A stretch of 64,000 nt of DNA. Source: Mesorhizobium sp. M1E.F.Ca.ET.045.02.1.1. Its GTDB lineage: Bacteria; Pseudomonadota; Alphaproteobacteria; Rhizobiales; Rhizobiaceae. Under the pieces are notes generated by a model. It saw only the letters and a list, made by a program, of their open reading frames with translations. It was not told where the DNA came from and did no database searches. The stretch spans positions 1,426,001 to 1,490,000 of the forward strand of contig NZ_CP034447.1 in the NCBI RefSeq assembly GCF_003952485.1. Reading direction: 5' to 3'. Shown piece by piece: positions 52,501 to 61,420 of the stretch. Numbering within the stretch: the first letter of the stretch is position 1; each line of letters starts with the position of its first letter. A program made the translations under genes and the position numbers.

Positions 52501-53124
52501 TCAGGCTCCGGTTCTTGTCTTGGCTGTTTCGGGATCGATAAGCGGCACACGGTCGCCGGCGCGGATCACCGCGGGGTCGTAGGCCTTGCGCGCGAAGACT
52601 TCGAGCACCAAGGGCCGGAAGAAACTGATCGGCAGCGTGTCGTAGTCGGGGTCGAAGCTCGACTGGTCCCAGCGTTCGCAGAACTGGTCGCAGTCGTCGA
52701 AATAAAGGTGGCCGGCGAAGCGGTCGCGGGCATGCCGGTCGCCGCCGAGATGATGCGCGTAATAGAGGCGCTGGAAATCCCCGTGCTTCTCCACCACCCA
52801 GGTGCATTGCTCGCGCACGAAAGGCTTCAGGATCGTCGCGGCATATTCATCGTGATTGTAGGGCGCGTAGATGTCGCCGATGTCGTGCAGCAGCGCCGAG
52901 ACGAGCCAGTCGATGTCGGCGCCGTCGCGCCAGGCGCGGGTGGCGGCCTGCAGCGAATGGCCGAGCCGGGTGATCTTGTAGCCGGAGAGGCCCTGGTCGA
53001 GCTGCACCAGCGCGTCTAGCAGCCGATCGCCGGTCCTGGCGGCATAGTCGATCTCATGGGCGGTCAGGAATTCGTAGTCTTGCCTGTCGCCGTCCTTCAT
53101 CGCGGTGAATTTGACGGTAGCCAT
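52501..53124 (-). CDS. HD-domain protein, candidate mixed-valent diiron oxygenase (PhnZ/TmpB-like)
   Basis: 207 residues. Metal-ligand pattern: His in RLGHSLQAATRAW (about 56), HD in ALLHDIGDIYAP (about 79-80), His in YNHDEYAATILK (about 92), His in VVEKHGDFQRLY (about 110), and Asp in CERWDQSSFDPDYD (about 160). This order (H...HD...H...H...D) is the one used by HD-domain oxygenases such as PhnZ and TmpB, rather than the shorter set of a plain phosphohydrolase. It sits between the DUF849 and carnitine dehydrogenase genes, in a trimethylammonium-compound operon. A phosphohydrolase role remains possible. Substrate unknown. Confidence 0.75.
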   Translation of the reverse strand: MATVKFTAMKDGDRQDYEFLTAHEIDYAARTGDRLLDALVQLDQGLSGYKITRLGHSLQAATRAWRDGADIDWLVSALLHDIGDIYAPYNHDEYAATILKPFVREQCTWVVEKHGDFQRLYYAHHLGGDRHARDRFAGHLYFDDCDQFCERWDQSSFDPDYDTLPISFFRPLVLEVFARKAYDPAVIRAGDRVPLIDPETAKTRTGA

Positions 53125-53138
53125 ATCGACACCTCAAA

Positions 53139-54056
53139 TCACGCGGCTATCGGCGCCCGCTTGGTGAGATTGAGTTTCTTGCGCACTTCCTCCGGCCCGA
53201 GCACACGCGCACCGAGATTGGTAACGATGCTGGCGGCGCGTTCGACCAGTTGCGCGTTGGTGGCCAAAACGCCCTTGTCCAGCCAGAGGTTGTCTTCCAG
53301 GCCGACGCGGACATTGCCGCCGGCAAGCACGGCTGCCGCGACATAAGCCATCTGGTTGCGGCCGATCGAGAAGGCCGACCAGTTCCAGGTCGAGGGCACA
53401 TTGTTGACCATCGCCATGAAGGTGTTGAGGTCGTCCGGCGCGCCCCACGGCACGCCCATGCAGAGCTGCACCAGCGCGTCCGGGTTCAGCACCTTTTCCT
53501 CGACCAGTTGCTTGGCGAACCAGAGATGGCCGGTGTCGAAGGCCTCGATCTCGGGCTTGACGCCCAGCGCCGTCATCATGCCGCCCATGGCGCGCAGCAT
53601 GCCCGGCGTGTTGGTCATGACATAGTCGGCCTCGTTGAAATTCATCGTGCCGCAATCCAGCGTGCAGATCTCCGGCAGGCACTGGCGCACATGCTCCATG
53701 CGGTTGGTGGCGCCGCCCATGTCGGTGCCCTTCTCATTGAGCGGCAACGGCGCTTCCGGCGAGCCGAACACCATGTCGCCGCCCATGCCGGCGGTGAGGT
53801 TCAGCACCACGTCGACATCAGCCTCGCGGATGCGCTCGGTCACCTCGCGATAGAGATGCACGTCGCGCCTGGGCTTGCCGGTCTCGGGGTCGCGTACATG
53901 GCAATGGACGATCGCGGCGCCCGCCTTGGCGGCCTCGATCGCCGAATCGGCGATCTGCTTGGGCGAGCGTGGCACATTCGGGCTGCGGTCCTGCGTGCCG
54001 CCGGAGCCGGTCACGGCACAGGTAATGAAGACCTCACGGTTCATCGCGAGCGGCAT
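53139..54056 (-). CDS. Beta-keto acid cleavage enzyme, DUF849 (3-dehydrocarnitine cleavage)
   Basis: 305 residues from ATG 54056 with GGGAGGAAAG upstream. BKACE landmarks: [15 protein letters not shown] near the N-terminus, [14 protein letters not shown] (HxH zinc site, about 44-57), and [11 protein letters not shown] near 172 with the acid residue. DUF849 enzymes cleave a beta-keto acid with acetyl-CoA; next to carnitine dehydrogenase the substrate is 3-dehydrocarnitine, giving glycine-betaine-CoA and acetoacetate. First gene of the leftward operon; divergent from the GlxA-type regulator across 78 bp. Confidence 0.9.
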   Translation of the reverse strand: MPLAMNREVFITCAVTGSGGTQDRSPNVPRSPKQIADSAIEAAKAGAAIVHCHVRDPETGKPRRDVHLYREVTERIREADVDVVLNLTAGMGGDMVFGSPEAPLPLNEKGTDMGGATNRMEHVRQCLPEICTLDCGTMNFNEADYVMTNTPGMLRAMGGMMTALGVKPEIEAFDTGHLWFAKQLVEEKVLNPDALVQLCMGVPWGAPDDLNTFMAMVNNVPSTWNWSAFSIGRNQMAYVAAAVLAGGNVRVGLEDNLWLDKGVLATNAQLVERAASIVTNLGARVLGPEEVRKKLNLTKRAPIAA

Positions 54057-54134
54057 CGTCTTTCCTCCCAAATTCGATCAGGCCACAGCATTGCTCGACT
54101 TGCAGGAAACTGTTTTGCGTTTTACGAAGTTCTC

Positions 54135-55115
54135 ATGATTAAAAGCGAAAAGCCGACCATCTTTCGGTCCGAGCACGAAACGCTCAAGGTGACGTTCCTG
54201 GTGTTCTCCGGATCGTCCATCATGTGCGTCGCCTCGGCGGTCGACCCGCTGCGCGCCGCCAACCGCATTTCCGGCGAGACGCTGTTTGATTTCAAGCTGG
54301 TCTCGGTCACCGGCGAGGCGCCTGTCACGACATGCGGCCTGCCGGTTGCGGTCAGCGACCGCTTCGACGCGGACGAGCCGACCGACATGCTGGTCGTCGT
54401 CGCCGGCTTCGGCACGCAGAATTACACCACGTCGGCGTTGCTGGCCGGCCTGCGTCGCGCAGCGCGTTCGGCCCGCGCCTGCGGCGGCGTCGAGGCCGGC
54501 ACCTGGCTGGTGGCGCGCGCCGGCCTGCTCGAAGGCCGCAGCGCCACCACGCATTGGGAAGACATGGAGGATTTCTCCGCCGCGTTCCCGGGCGTCGACG
54601 TGCGGCCGGACCGCTATGTCATCGACGGACCGGTCTTCACCTCGGGCGGCGCCTCGCCGACCTTCGACCTGATGCTGCACCTGATCCGCACCAGGCTAGG
54701 CATGGCCGCCGCGCTCGATGTCGCGAGCGTGTTCATCTACGACCAGGCGCGCGCGGCGACCGACGCGCAACCGCTGGTCTCGCTCGGCCGGCTCGACGGC
54801 TACGACCCACGGCTGGCGCAGGCGATCCGGCTGATGGAAGCGCATGTCGACCAGCCGCTGACCATCGACGCGGTGGCCAAGCGCGCCGGCGTGACGGCGC
54901 GGACGCTGGAGAGCATTTTCCGCAGGTCGATCGGCGAGACGCCGGGCGCCTATTATCTCAGGCTGCGGCTCAGCGCCGCCCGCCGCCTCGTGGTCGACAC
55001 GCGCATCGCCATGACCGACATCGCCGGGCGTACAGGCTTTTCGTCGGCCGCGGCATTTTCCAGGGCGTTTTCCAGGGCTTTTGGCGAGGCGCCTGTCAGG
55101 CTGCGGCGCGGCTAA
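54135..55115 (+). CDS. GlxA/CdhR-like AraC-family regulator of carnitine catabolism
   Basis: 326 residues from ATG 54135. N-terminal DJ-1/PfpI domain: VTFLVFSGSSIMCVASAVDPLR, CGGVEAGTWLVARAGLL and ATTHWEDMEDF, where the usual nucleophile Cys site is used only as a fold mark. The C-terminal AraC helix-turn-helix (about 225-320) has VAKRAGVTARTLESIFRRSIG and FSSAAAFSRAFSRAFGEAP. The layout is that of CdhR, an activator of carnitine dehydrogenase genes, and its divergent position from the BKACE gene fits. Effector probably carnitine or a derivative; inference. Confidence 0.88.
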   Translation: MIKSEKPTIFRSEHETLKVTFLVFSGSSIMCVASAVDPLRAANRISGETLFDFKLVSVTGEAPVTTCGLPVAVSDRFDADEPTDMLVVVAGFGTQNYTTSALLAGLRRAARSARACGGVEAGTWLVARAGLLEGRSATTHWEDMEDFSAAFPGVDVRPDRYVIDGPVFTSGGASPTFDLMLHLIRTRLGMAAALDVASVFIYDQARAATDAQPLVSLGRLDGYDPRLAQAIRLMEAHVDQPLTIDAVAKRAGVTARTLESIFRRSIGETPGAYYLRLRLSAARRLVVDTRIAMTDIAGRTGFSSAAAFSRAFSRAFGEAPVRLRRG

Positions 55116-55162
55116 TGCATGTCGCCCAAAAGTGCGCAGCGGTTTTGGGACGACGACATGCA
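55116..55162. repeat. Short palindrome with core AAAGTGCGCAGCGGTTTT
   Basis: tgcatgtcg and cgacatgca close an inverted repeat; inside, cccaaaa (left) and ttttggg (right) flank gtgcgcagcgg. It begins right after the regulator stop, so it may end transcription toward the convergent HAD gene. Confidence 0.8.
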
Positions 55163-55174
55163 TCAAACAAAGAC

Positions 55175-55972
55175 TCAAAGCGCGTCGCCTGAATCCGTCT
55201 CAGCGCGGCGCGCTTTGAGTACCCAATCCGTCGCCGCGGCGAGGTCGTCGACCAGCGCCGTCGGCGCCGGGTCGAAGCGTGTTTCGTCGCCGGGGCGGTA
55301 CTTGCCAGTTCGCACGAGCAGCGCCGCGCCGAGCCCGGCGCTGAGCGCGCCGGCGACATCGCTCTCGGCATCGTCGCCGACCATGACCGCATCGGCCGCG
55401 CGGCAATTCAAACCGGCAAGCGCCGCGAGGAAGAAATCGGGCGACGGCTTGCCGAGCACGACAGGGCTTCGCCCGCAGGCGAATTCGAGCGCCGCGACGA
55501 AGGCGCCGGCGTCGAGACTGAGCTGGCCGTCGGCATCCTTGAAGGTGCGGTTGGTGGCCAAAGCCAGAAAATCGGCGCCGGCAGCCAGTTCGCGGAACGC
55601 TTGGTTTAGAGTCGCGTAGTCGAAGCCCTCGCCGGCATCCCCGACGACGACAGCTCGTCCGCTGCCGTCTTCCAGCCCTGAAAACTCGGCTTCGAGATTG
55701 GAATGGACGAGCAGATGCGGCCGGCGGCCATGCCTGCGCAGCCATTCGACCGCGGTGCGCGCCGGCGTCAGCAATTCTTCGTCCGCGACTTTGATGCCCA
55801 TGGCGGCAAGCTGCGCAATGATTGCGCGGCGCGGCGAGCGTGTGGTGTTGCTGACGAAACGGAGCGGCAGACCGGCCTTGCGCAAACGCTCCACCGCGGG
55901 CACAGCGCCCGGTATCGGCGTGTCGCCATCATAGACGACACCCGCAAGATCGAGCAGCACCGCGCGTATCAT
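55175..55972 (-). CDS. HAD-superfamily phosphatase, subfamily IIA (HDHD2-like)
   Basis: 265 residues from ATG 55972. Motif I LLDLAGVVYDGD: the second catalytic Asp of DxD is replaced (DLAGV), so LDLAG departs from the usual DxDGT/DxxG pattern; motif II SNTTRSP near 40; motif III Lys in VLGKPSPDFF near 175; motif IV VMVGDDAESD near 200. The family dephosphorylates small phosphate esters; the change at motif I resembles the HDHD2/LHPP-like group, where Asp-Leu-x-Gly is common. No operon partner. Substrate unknown. Confidence 0.85.
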   Translation of the reverse strand: MIRAVLLDLAGVVYDGDTPIPGAVPAVERLRKAGLPLRFVSNTTRSPRRAIIAQLAAMGIKVADEELLTPARTAVEWLRRHGRRPHLLVHSNLEAEFSGLEDGSGRAVVVGDAGEGFDYATLNQAFRELAAGADFLALATNRTFKDADGQLSLDAGAFVAALEFACGRSPVVLGKPSPDFFLAALAGLNCRAADAVMVGDDAESDVAGALSAGLGAALLVRTGKYRPGDETRFDPAPTALVDDLAAATDWVLKARRAETDSGDAL

Positions 55973-56049
55973 CGGTGCAGGATGGAGAAACAGTCTCCGT
56001 TCGTCAAACCAGTGAAAATCAGGCCACGGAAAACAGGGCCACTTAAGAA

Positions 56050-56253
56050 TCAGGCCGCGTCGCGGCCTTCGCGGACAATGCGTGAGCGCATGCTCTTGGC
56101 CAGCGCGGTTTCCAGTCGCGCGGCGACCGCGCGATCCCATTCGTTTGTATTGCGGCCGCCGTCTTTCGAATGCGGCAGCGCCATCAGCCGATCAATGATC
56201 GATCCAGCCTCGCCAGGCGAGAGCAAGGCGTCGATTTCGCGTTCGTGCTGCAT
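56050..56253 (-). CDS. Small conserved-looking hypothetical protein, 67 aa
   Basis: 67 residues from ATG 56253, which has AAGGAGG eight bases upstream; longer readings to 56286 or 56370 lack this. The chain is charged and helical, without signal or membrane segment: LLSPGEAGSIIDRLMALPHS, GRNTNEWDRAVAARLETAL. I do not recognise a family. The good ribosome site and codon use like neighbours favour a real gene. It lies 192 bp downstream of xylA in the same direction. Confidence 0.55.
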   Translation of the reverse strand: MQHEREIDALLSPGEAGSIIDRLMALPHSKDGGRNTNEWDRAVAARLETALAKSMRSRIVREGRDAA

Positions 56254-56444
56254 ACGTTTCGCCTCCTTCTTTCCTTCCCGCCGCATAGCCACACTATAGG
56301 AGATCCGTGACGGCTGTTTGAAGGCAAGAGCGAGGCGATTGAAGGGCGCTGCGGGGCAAAACCTTGTCATCGGTTTCAGCCCCGCGAAAAGCTGTTTTAT
56401 CTTAGAGTCCGCTTGAACGACCGGCTGTGTGAGGGCGAGCGCCC

Positions 56445-57770
56445 TTACACGTAGCGGTTGACGATGTTCTCCAGCAGCTCTTGCCGGCCGGAGCGCGGCT
56501 GCGGCTCGATCTTCTTCTTGACCACACGCTCGGCGATCTCTTCCAGCGTGCGCTTGCCGGAAAGCATCGCCTTGCCTTCGGCCGTGCTCCAGCCGGCATA
56601 GCGCTCGGCCAGAGGAGCGGACAGAGCCTTGTCCTCGATCATTTTGGCCGCCGCCTTGAGGCCGCGCGCGCAGGCATCCATGCCGCCGATATGGCCGATC
56701 AGCAGGTCCTGCGGGTCGAGCGACTGGCGCCGCAGCTTGGCGTCGAAATTGGTGCCGCCGGTCTTGAAGCCGCCGCCCTGAAGGATCTGGTAATAGGCCA
56801 AGGCCATTTCCGGCACGTTGTTGGGGAACTGGTCGGTGTCCCAGCCGGACTGGTAGTCATTGCGGTTCATGTCGATCGAGCCGAAGACACCGAGCGCATT
56901 GGCCAAGGCCAGCTCGTGCTCGAAGGAATGGCCGGCGAGGATCGCATGGCCCTGCTCGATGTTGAGCTTGACCTCCTTCTCCAGTCCGAAGCGCTTCAGG
57001 AAGCCGTAAACGGTGGCGACATCGTAGTCGTACTGATGCTTGGTCGGCTCCTGCGGCTTCGGCTCGATCAGGATCGTGCCCTTGAAGCCTATTCTGTGCT
57101 TGTAGTCGACGACAAGGTTGAGGAAGCGGCCGGCCTGCTCCTGCTCGCGGGCGAGGTCGGTGTTGAGCAGCGTCTCATAGCCCTCGCGGCCGCCCCACAG
57201 CACGTAGTTCTCGCCCTTGAGCCGCTTGGTGATGTCGATGCACTTTTTCACCGTCGCCGCCGCATAGGCGAACACGTCCGGATCGGGATTGGTGGCCGCA
57301 CCCGACATGAAGCGGCGGTGCGAGAAGAGGTTCGCCGTGCCCCACAGCAGCTTGACGCCCGTCTGCTTCATCTTCTCGGCAAAATAGTCGGCGATCTCGT
57401 CGAGGCGCGCGGCGCTCTCGGAGAAATCCTTGCCCTCCGGGCGGACGTCGGCGTCGTGGAAGCAGAAATAGGGCGCGCCGAGCAGCGAGAACATCTCGAA
57501 GGCGACATCGGCCTTCAGCTTGGCCAGTTCCATCGTATCGATGCCGCCAGGCTTGGCGAACCATGGCCGGTCGAAAGTCTGGCCGCCGAAGGGGTCGCCA
57601 CCTTGCCAGGCAAAAGAATGCCAATAGGCGACGGCAAAGCGCAGATGGTCCTCCAGCCGCTTGCCGGTGACGACCTCGTCGGGATTGTAGAACCGGTAGG
57701 CCAGCGGATTGGTCGAATCCGGCCCCTCATATTTGATCTTCTTGATGTCGCCGAAAAATCCGCTGCTCAT
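56445..57770 (-). CDS. xylA: Xylose isomerase
   Basis: 441 residues from ATG 57770 ([16 protein letters not shown]). TIM-barrel class II enzyme: catalytic His in [12 protein letters not shown] near 104, [14 protein letters not shown] near 190, metal ligands in [18 protein letters not shown] near 235, [17 protein letters not shown] near 270 and [18 protein letters not shown] near 300. It converts xylose to xylulose, the substrate of the kinase encoded downstream in the opposite strand order at 58.4 kb. No xylose transporter or XylR is in the window. Confidence 0.95.
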   Translation of the reverse strand: MSSGFFGDIKKIKYEGPDSTNPLAYRFYNPDEVVTGKRLEDHLRFAVAYWHSFAWQGGDPFGGQTFDRPWFAKPGGIDTMELAKLKADVAFEMFSLLGAPYFCFHDADVRPEGKDFSESAARLDEIADYFAEKMKQTGVKLLWGTANLFSHRRFMSGAATNPDPDVFAYAAATVKKCIDITKRLKGENYVLWGGREGYETLLNTDLAREQEQAGRFLNLVVDYKHRIGFKGTILIEPKPQEPTKHQYDYDVATVYGFLKRFGLEKEVKLNIEQGHAILAGHSFEHELALANALGVFGSIDMNRNDYQSGWDTDQFPNNVPEMALAYYQILQGGGFKTGGTNFDAKLRRQSLDPQDLLIGHIGGMDACARGLKAAAKMIEDKALSAPLAERYAGWSTAEGKAMLSGKRTLEEIAERVVKKKIEPQPRSGRQELLENIVNRYV

Positions 57771-57881
57771 GGTTTCCTTCCTCTCCAAGTGCTTCGCCCG
57801 ATTACCTCAGGCGTAATTGGTTTCGCTTCTTCGCGGGACGAAAAGGGTCATGTCGAAACGATCCAACGAAGGATGAAGACC

Positions 57882-58244
57882 ATGACCGACCTCAACTCGA
57901 TCGCCCGCAACTACATCACCGCCTGGAACGAGAGCGATGCGGCGCGCCGCAAGGCCCTGCTCGAGGCTGCCTTCACCAGGGACGTCAGCTATCGCGACCC
58001 GGTCATGCAGGGCGACGGCCACGACGGCATCGCCGCGCTGATCGACGGCGTGCAGCAGCGCTTTGCCGGCTTCCGTTTCTCGCTGAAAGGCCAGCCGGAC
58101 GGTTTCGCCGACCGCATCCGCTTCTCGTGGATTCTGGGACCGGAGGGCGCAGAGTCCGTCATTGAGGGCACCGACATCGGCGTCATCGAGAACGGCCGCC
58201 TTAAGAGCGTCACCGGCTTCCTCGACAAGGTGCCGGCGCAGTGA
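57882..58244 (+). CDS. NTF2/SnoaL-like protein
   Basis: 120 residues from ATG 57882 (ATG 57873 possible). NTF2-fold features: ARNYITAWNESDAARRKALLEAAFTRDVSYRDP start split by the usual helix, then the GHDGIAALIDGVQQRF helix and RIRFSWILGPEG. There is no partner motif or signal peptide. The family ranges from small-molecule isomerases to non-catalytic polyketide-like proteins. It stands between the divergent xylA and the convergent xylB and has no clear link to xylose use. Confidence 0.8.
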   Translation: MTDLNSIARNYITAWNESDAARRKALLEAAFTRDVSYRDPVMQGDGHDGIAALIDGVQQRFAGFRFSLKGQPDGFADRIRFSWILGPEGAESVIEGTDIGVIENGRLKSVTGFLDKVPAQ

Positions 58245-58265
58245 GGCTAACTGGGGAGGGAAGGT

Positions 58266-58437
58266 GCGAGGCACCCCCCTCTGTCCTGCCGGACATCTCC
58301 CCCGCAAGGGGGGAGATCGGCTGTCATCTAGGATTTCGCCAATCTCCAACGCTGCAATAGTGAGCGAGGCGCCCGAGCTGCCAATCTCCCCCCTTGCGGG
58401 GGAGATGCCCGGCAGGGCAGAGGGGGGTGCCTCGCGC
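58266..58437. repeat. Long intergenic palindrome between NTF2-like and xylB genes
   Basis: Left arm gcgaggcacccccctctg... to ggggggagat (about 58267-58317) and right arm atctccccccttgcgggg... to ggggggtgcctcgc (about 58384-58436) are almost exact reverse complements over some 50 bases with about 65 bp between. It is the longest and cleanest copy. It lies in a convergent gap and probably acts as a two-way terminator. Confidence 0.88.
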
Positions 58438-58441
58438 GTGC

Positions 58442-59896
58442 TCACGCGGTTACGGCCCGGATCGCCGGATAGAGCGCGCGGTAGCGCTGGTAGGCATCAG
58501 CATAAGCCCCGCCAAGGCCGGCGTCCGGCTCGATCGTGGCATCGGTCGCCGGCGCGGTGCAGACGGCAAGCGGATCGGCGCCGGTCGCTGCGATCAGGCC
58601 GAGCCGTGCCGCGCCGAAGGCGGCGCCGAAATCGCCGTCGGCCGGGATGTCGACCGGCAGCTGAAGCGCGGTGGCGATCGCCTTCAGCCAGTAGCGCGAG
58701 CGCGAGCCGCCGCCGATCGCGGTGACCCGAGTCAGCGTCGTGCCGGCCGTCTTCAGCGCTTCGAGACTGTCGCGGAAGGCGAAGGCGACGCCTTCGAGCA
58801 CGGCCTGCGTCAGCACCGCACGGCTGGATTCATGCCCAAGGCCGGTGAACGATCCGCGGATGGCGGAATCATTGTGCGGCGTGCGCTCGCCGGAGAGGTA
58901 TGGCAGGAAGGTTACGCCCGTCGGCGTCTTGAGTGTGTCGCCGAGCTCGGCGGTCAATTCGCCGGCGCCTTTGCCGGTGACGTCCGACAGCCAGTTGAGC
59001 GAATCGGTGGCCGACAGGATGACGCCCATCTGGTGCCAGGTGCTAGGTAGCGCATGGCAGAAGGTGTGCACCGCGCTTTCCGGGTTGGGCAAATAGGAGG
59101 CGTTGGCGGCGAACAGGACGCCCGAGGTGCCGAGCGAGACGAAAGCGTTACCTGCGCCGACCGTGCCCATGCCGCAGGCCGAGGCCGCATTGTCGCCGGC
59201 GCCGCCGGCGACCGGAATGCCGGCCGCAAGGCCCCATTTCGACGCGAGCTCGCCGCGCAAGGCGCCGGCTTTCGCCGTGCCTTCGACCAGCGACGGCATA
59301 TGCTTCTCGTCGAGCGATGTCGCTTCAAGCAGCTCGGGCGACCAGCGGCGCCTGCCGACGTCGAGCCAGGAGGTGCCGGCCGAATCCGACATTTCCGAAA
59401 TATGCTCGCCGGTCAGCCAGAGGCGCAGATAGTCCTTGGGCAACAGCACCTTGGCCACCTTGGCGAAGATTGCCGGCTCATTGTTCTTCACCCAGACAAG
59501 CTTCGGCGCCGTGAAGCCCGGAAACACGATGTTGCCGGTGAGCCTGCGGAAGCGCGGATCGGCATCGAGCGCGGCCGCCTCGACATGGCTGCGCGTGTCG
59601 TTCCACAGGATGCAGGGGCGCAGCACCTTGTCAGAGGCATCGAGCAGGGTCGCGCCATGCATCTGGCCGGAAAGACCGATGCCTTCGACCGCCGCAAGCT
59701 CTTTCGGGTGCGAAGCCTTGAGCTCGGCAATCGCCGTCTCGCAGGCCTCTATCCAATGCGCAGGATCCTGCTCGGACCAGCCGGGATGCGGCCGCGAGAC
59801 GTCGAGCGAACCATGGCCGGAGGCGATCACCTTCTGGCGATCATCGATCAGCAGCGCCTTGACGCCCGATGTGCCCAGGTCGAGGCCGAGATACAT
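58442..59896 (-). CDS. xylB: Xylulokinase
   Basis: 484 residues. FGGY-family: LGLDLGTSGVKALLIDD at the N-terminus, GIGLSGQMHGATLLD near 75 with catalytic region, and the C-terminal blocks LPYLSGERTPHND near 330, VTAIGGGSRSRYWLKAIA near 390 and DFGAAFGAARLG near 430. It phosphorylates xylulose to xylulose-5-P, which enters the pentose phosphate pathway via Rpe. It is not adjacent to xylA; the NTF2-like gene and a palindrome lie between, so they are separately transcribed. Confidence 0.95.
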   Translation of the reverse strand: MYLGLDLGTSGVKALLIDDRQKVIASGHGSLDVSRPHPGWSEQDPAHWIEACETAIAELKASHPKELAAVEGIGLSGQMHGATLLDASDKVLRPCILWNDTRSHVEAAALDADPRFRRLTGNIVFPGFTAPKLVWVKNNEPAIFAKVAKVLLPKDYLRLWLTGEHISEMSDSAGTSWLDVGRRRWSPELLEATSLDEKHMPSLVEGTAKAGALRGELASKWGLAAGIPVAGGAGDNAASACGMGTVGAGNAFVSLGTSGVLFAANASYLPNPESAVHTFCHALPSTWHQMGVILSATDSLNWLSDVTGKGAGELTAELGDTLKTPTGVTFLPYLSGERTPHNDSAIRGSFTGLGHESSRAVLTQAVLEGVAFAFRDSLEALKTAGTTLTRVTAIGGGSRSRYWLKAIATALQLPVDIPADGDFGAAFGAARLGLIAATGADPLAVCTAPATDATIEPDAGLGGAYADAYQRYRALYPAIRAVTA

Positions 59897-59978
59897 GATT
59901 TCCTCCCAATGCCATTATTTTTTTCGGATCTCGAAAAAATCTGGCCAGGCCAGTTCTTATGACAAGATCCGCCGCGGG

Positions 59979-61304
59979 TCAATTCTCTGACAAATCGGCC
60001 GCTCGCCGCGAGAACAGCGCCGACAGTGGGCTGTCCGGCCGTGCCAGCGCGCGTTCCGCGGTCAGCGCCCGTGCCAGTGGTCCATCACCGGAACGCAATG
60101 CCGCCTCGATCAGCGTCAGGTCGATGACGTCCCGCTGGGCATGGCTGCCGCCGAAGCGGTGCGCGATGGAGCGGATCGGCCGGATCAGCTGAACCGTCTC
60201 CGTGTAGCTGCCCTCGCCGAACGCTTTGACCGCGAGCGTCAGCGGGTGGCCGACGTCCCTGGTGAAGGCGGCATTGTCGTCATGCCCGCGCATGGCCTCG
60301 CGCTGCGCTTCTAGCAAGGTCTCAGCAGGCGCGCCGAGACCAGCGCCGACAAAGGCCATCATCGCATGCGCGTCGTTGAAGGCGTAATTGCCGGCGGCGG
60401 CTTTCGGCATCCAGTTGGCGGCGAGTATCGCCCAGCGGTCGCCGACGTCGACGCCGCCGAGATTGAGACGCCACAGGATTGCCGAGGCATCGACCATGTT
60501 GAGCGCCAATGTCGAGCGGTCGCCATAGATCGGCCCGTCATAGAGCCCCAGCACCTCGTCGATCTCGCCGAGGTCGTAGTGAAACAGCGCCAGATGCCAC
60601 CAGTTGTGGATCTTGAGAAAGCTGTCCTTCGTCCATGCCTCCGGATTGGCGCGCATCCAGGCGATGCCGTCCTTTTGCCGGCTCTGCATCTCCATGACAT
60701 GCGCCACCGCATGCTGCGCCCAGCCGTCGCGCGGTTCGATCTCGACCGCCTGCCGGCCGAAGCTTTCGGCGCGCACGTAGTCGCCCATTTCCTCCAGCCC
60801 GAAGGCCTGCATGCCGAGAACGGCATGATGGCCCGGCATGCCCTTCTGCCAAGTCGGCAGTGCCCGGCCGATGCGGTCGCGCAGCATGCGGGCATTGCCG
60901 GTGAAGAAGTCGATCTGGTGCCCAACCTGCAGCGCCAGCGCGTCGAGCGGATTGTCGATCGCAATGTCTTCCAGGATGCGCGCGGCCTCATGCCAGCGGC
61001 CCGCGGCGAGATGGCCGAGGGCCGCGACATGCGCCTGCTCACGCGTGGTGGCGACAAGCGGCAGCGCCGCTTCGTGGCAGGTTCGCGCGACAGCCGTTGC
61101 CTCCCGCTCGGTGGCGAGGCCGAACAGATAGCCTTTGAACACATGCGCCATGACGAAGCCGGGGTCGTCGGCGATCGCGCGGTCGATTGCAGCGACCGGG
61201 TCGCCGATGAAGCATTGCAGCTCATGGACGGCTCTGTCGTAGGACGAAAACCCGGCTTCGGAGGCGCCCGAGTAAGTCAGGCCGAATGCGTCCTTCAGCG
61301 CCAT
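59979..61304 (-). CDS. TPR protein, TTC38-like
   Basis: 441 residues from ATG 61304 (MALKDAFGLTYSG). Degenerate helical repeats run throughout: REQAHVAALGHLAAGRWHEAARILEDI, HHAVLGMQAFGLEEMGDYVRAESFGRQAVEIEPRDGWAQHAV split into pairs, then HNWWHLALFHYDLGEIDEVL. The HAVAHVMEMQ and WWHLALF blocks are characteristic of the tetratricopeptide repeat protein 38 family. There is no signal peptide or enzyme motif. It probably serves as a scaffold; function unknown. It is 82 bp upstream of xylB in the same direction. Confidence 0.83.
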   Translation of the reverse strand: MALKDAFGLTYSGASEAGFSSYDRAVHELQCFIGDPVAAIDRAIADDPGFVMAHVFKGYLFGLATEREATAVARTCHEAALPLVATTREQAHVAALGHLAAGRWHEAARILEDIAIDNPLDALALQVGHQIDFFTGNARMLRDRIGRALPTWQKGMPGHHAVLGMQAFGLEEMGDYVRAESFGRQAVEIEPRDGWAQHAVAHVMEMQSRQKDGIAWMRANPEAWTKDSFLKIHNWWHLALFHYDLGEIDEVLGLYDGPIYGDRSTLALNMVDASAILWRLNLGGVDVGDRWAILAANWMPKAAAGNYAFNDAHAMMAFVGAGLGAPAETLLEAQREAMRGHDDNAAFTRDVGHPLTLAVKAFGEGSYTETVQLIRPIRSIAHRFGGSHAQRDVIDLTLIEAALRSGDGPLARALTAERALARPDSPLSALFSRRAADLSEN

Positions 61305-61420
61305 GCCATGTCCTCGCTGATCGCGATTTTGCTGTTCGGACTGTGATCCTAGAGCATCGCCAACCAGCCCGCCAACCGTGGACGACACGACTTCGTAGCT
61401 ACCGCGCTATGCGCACGGCC

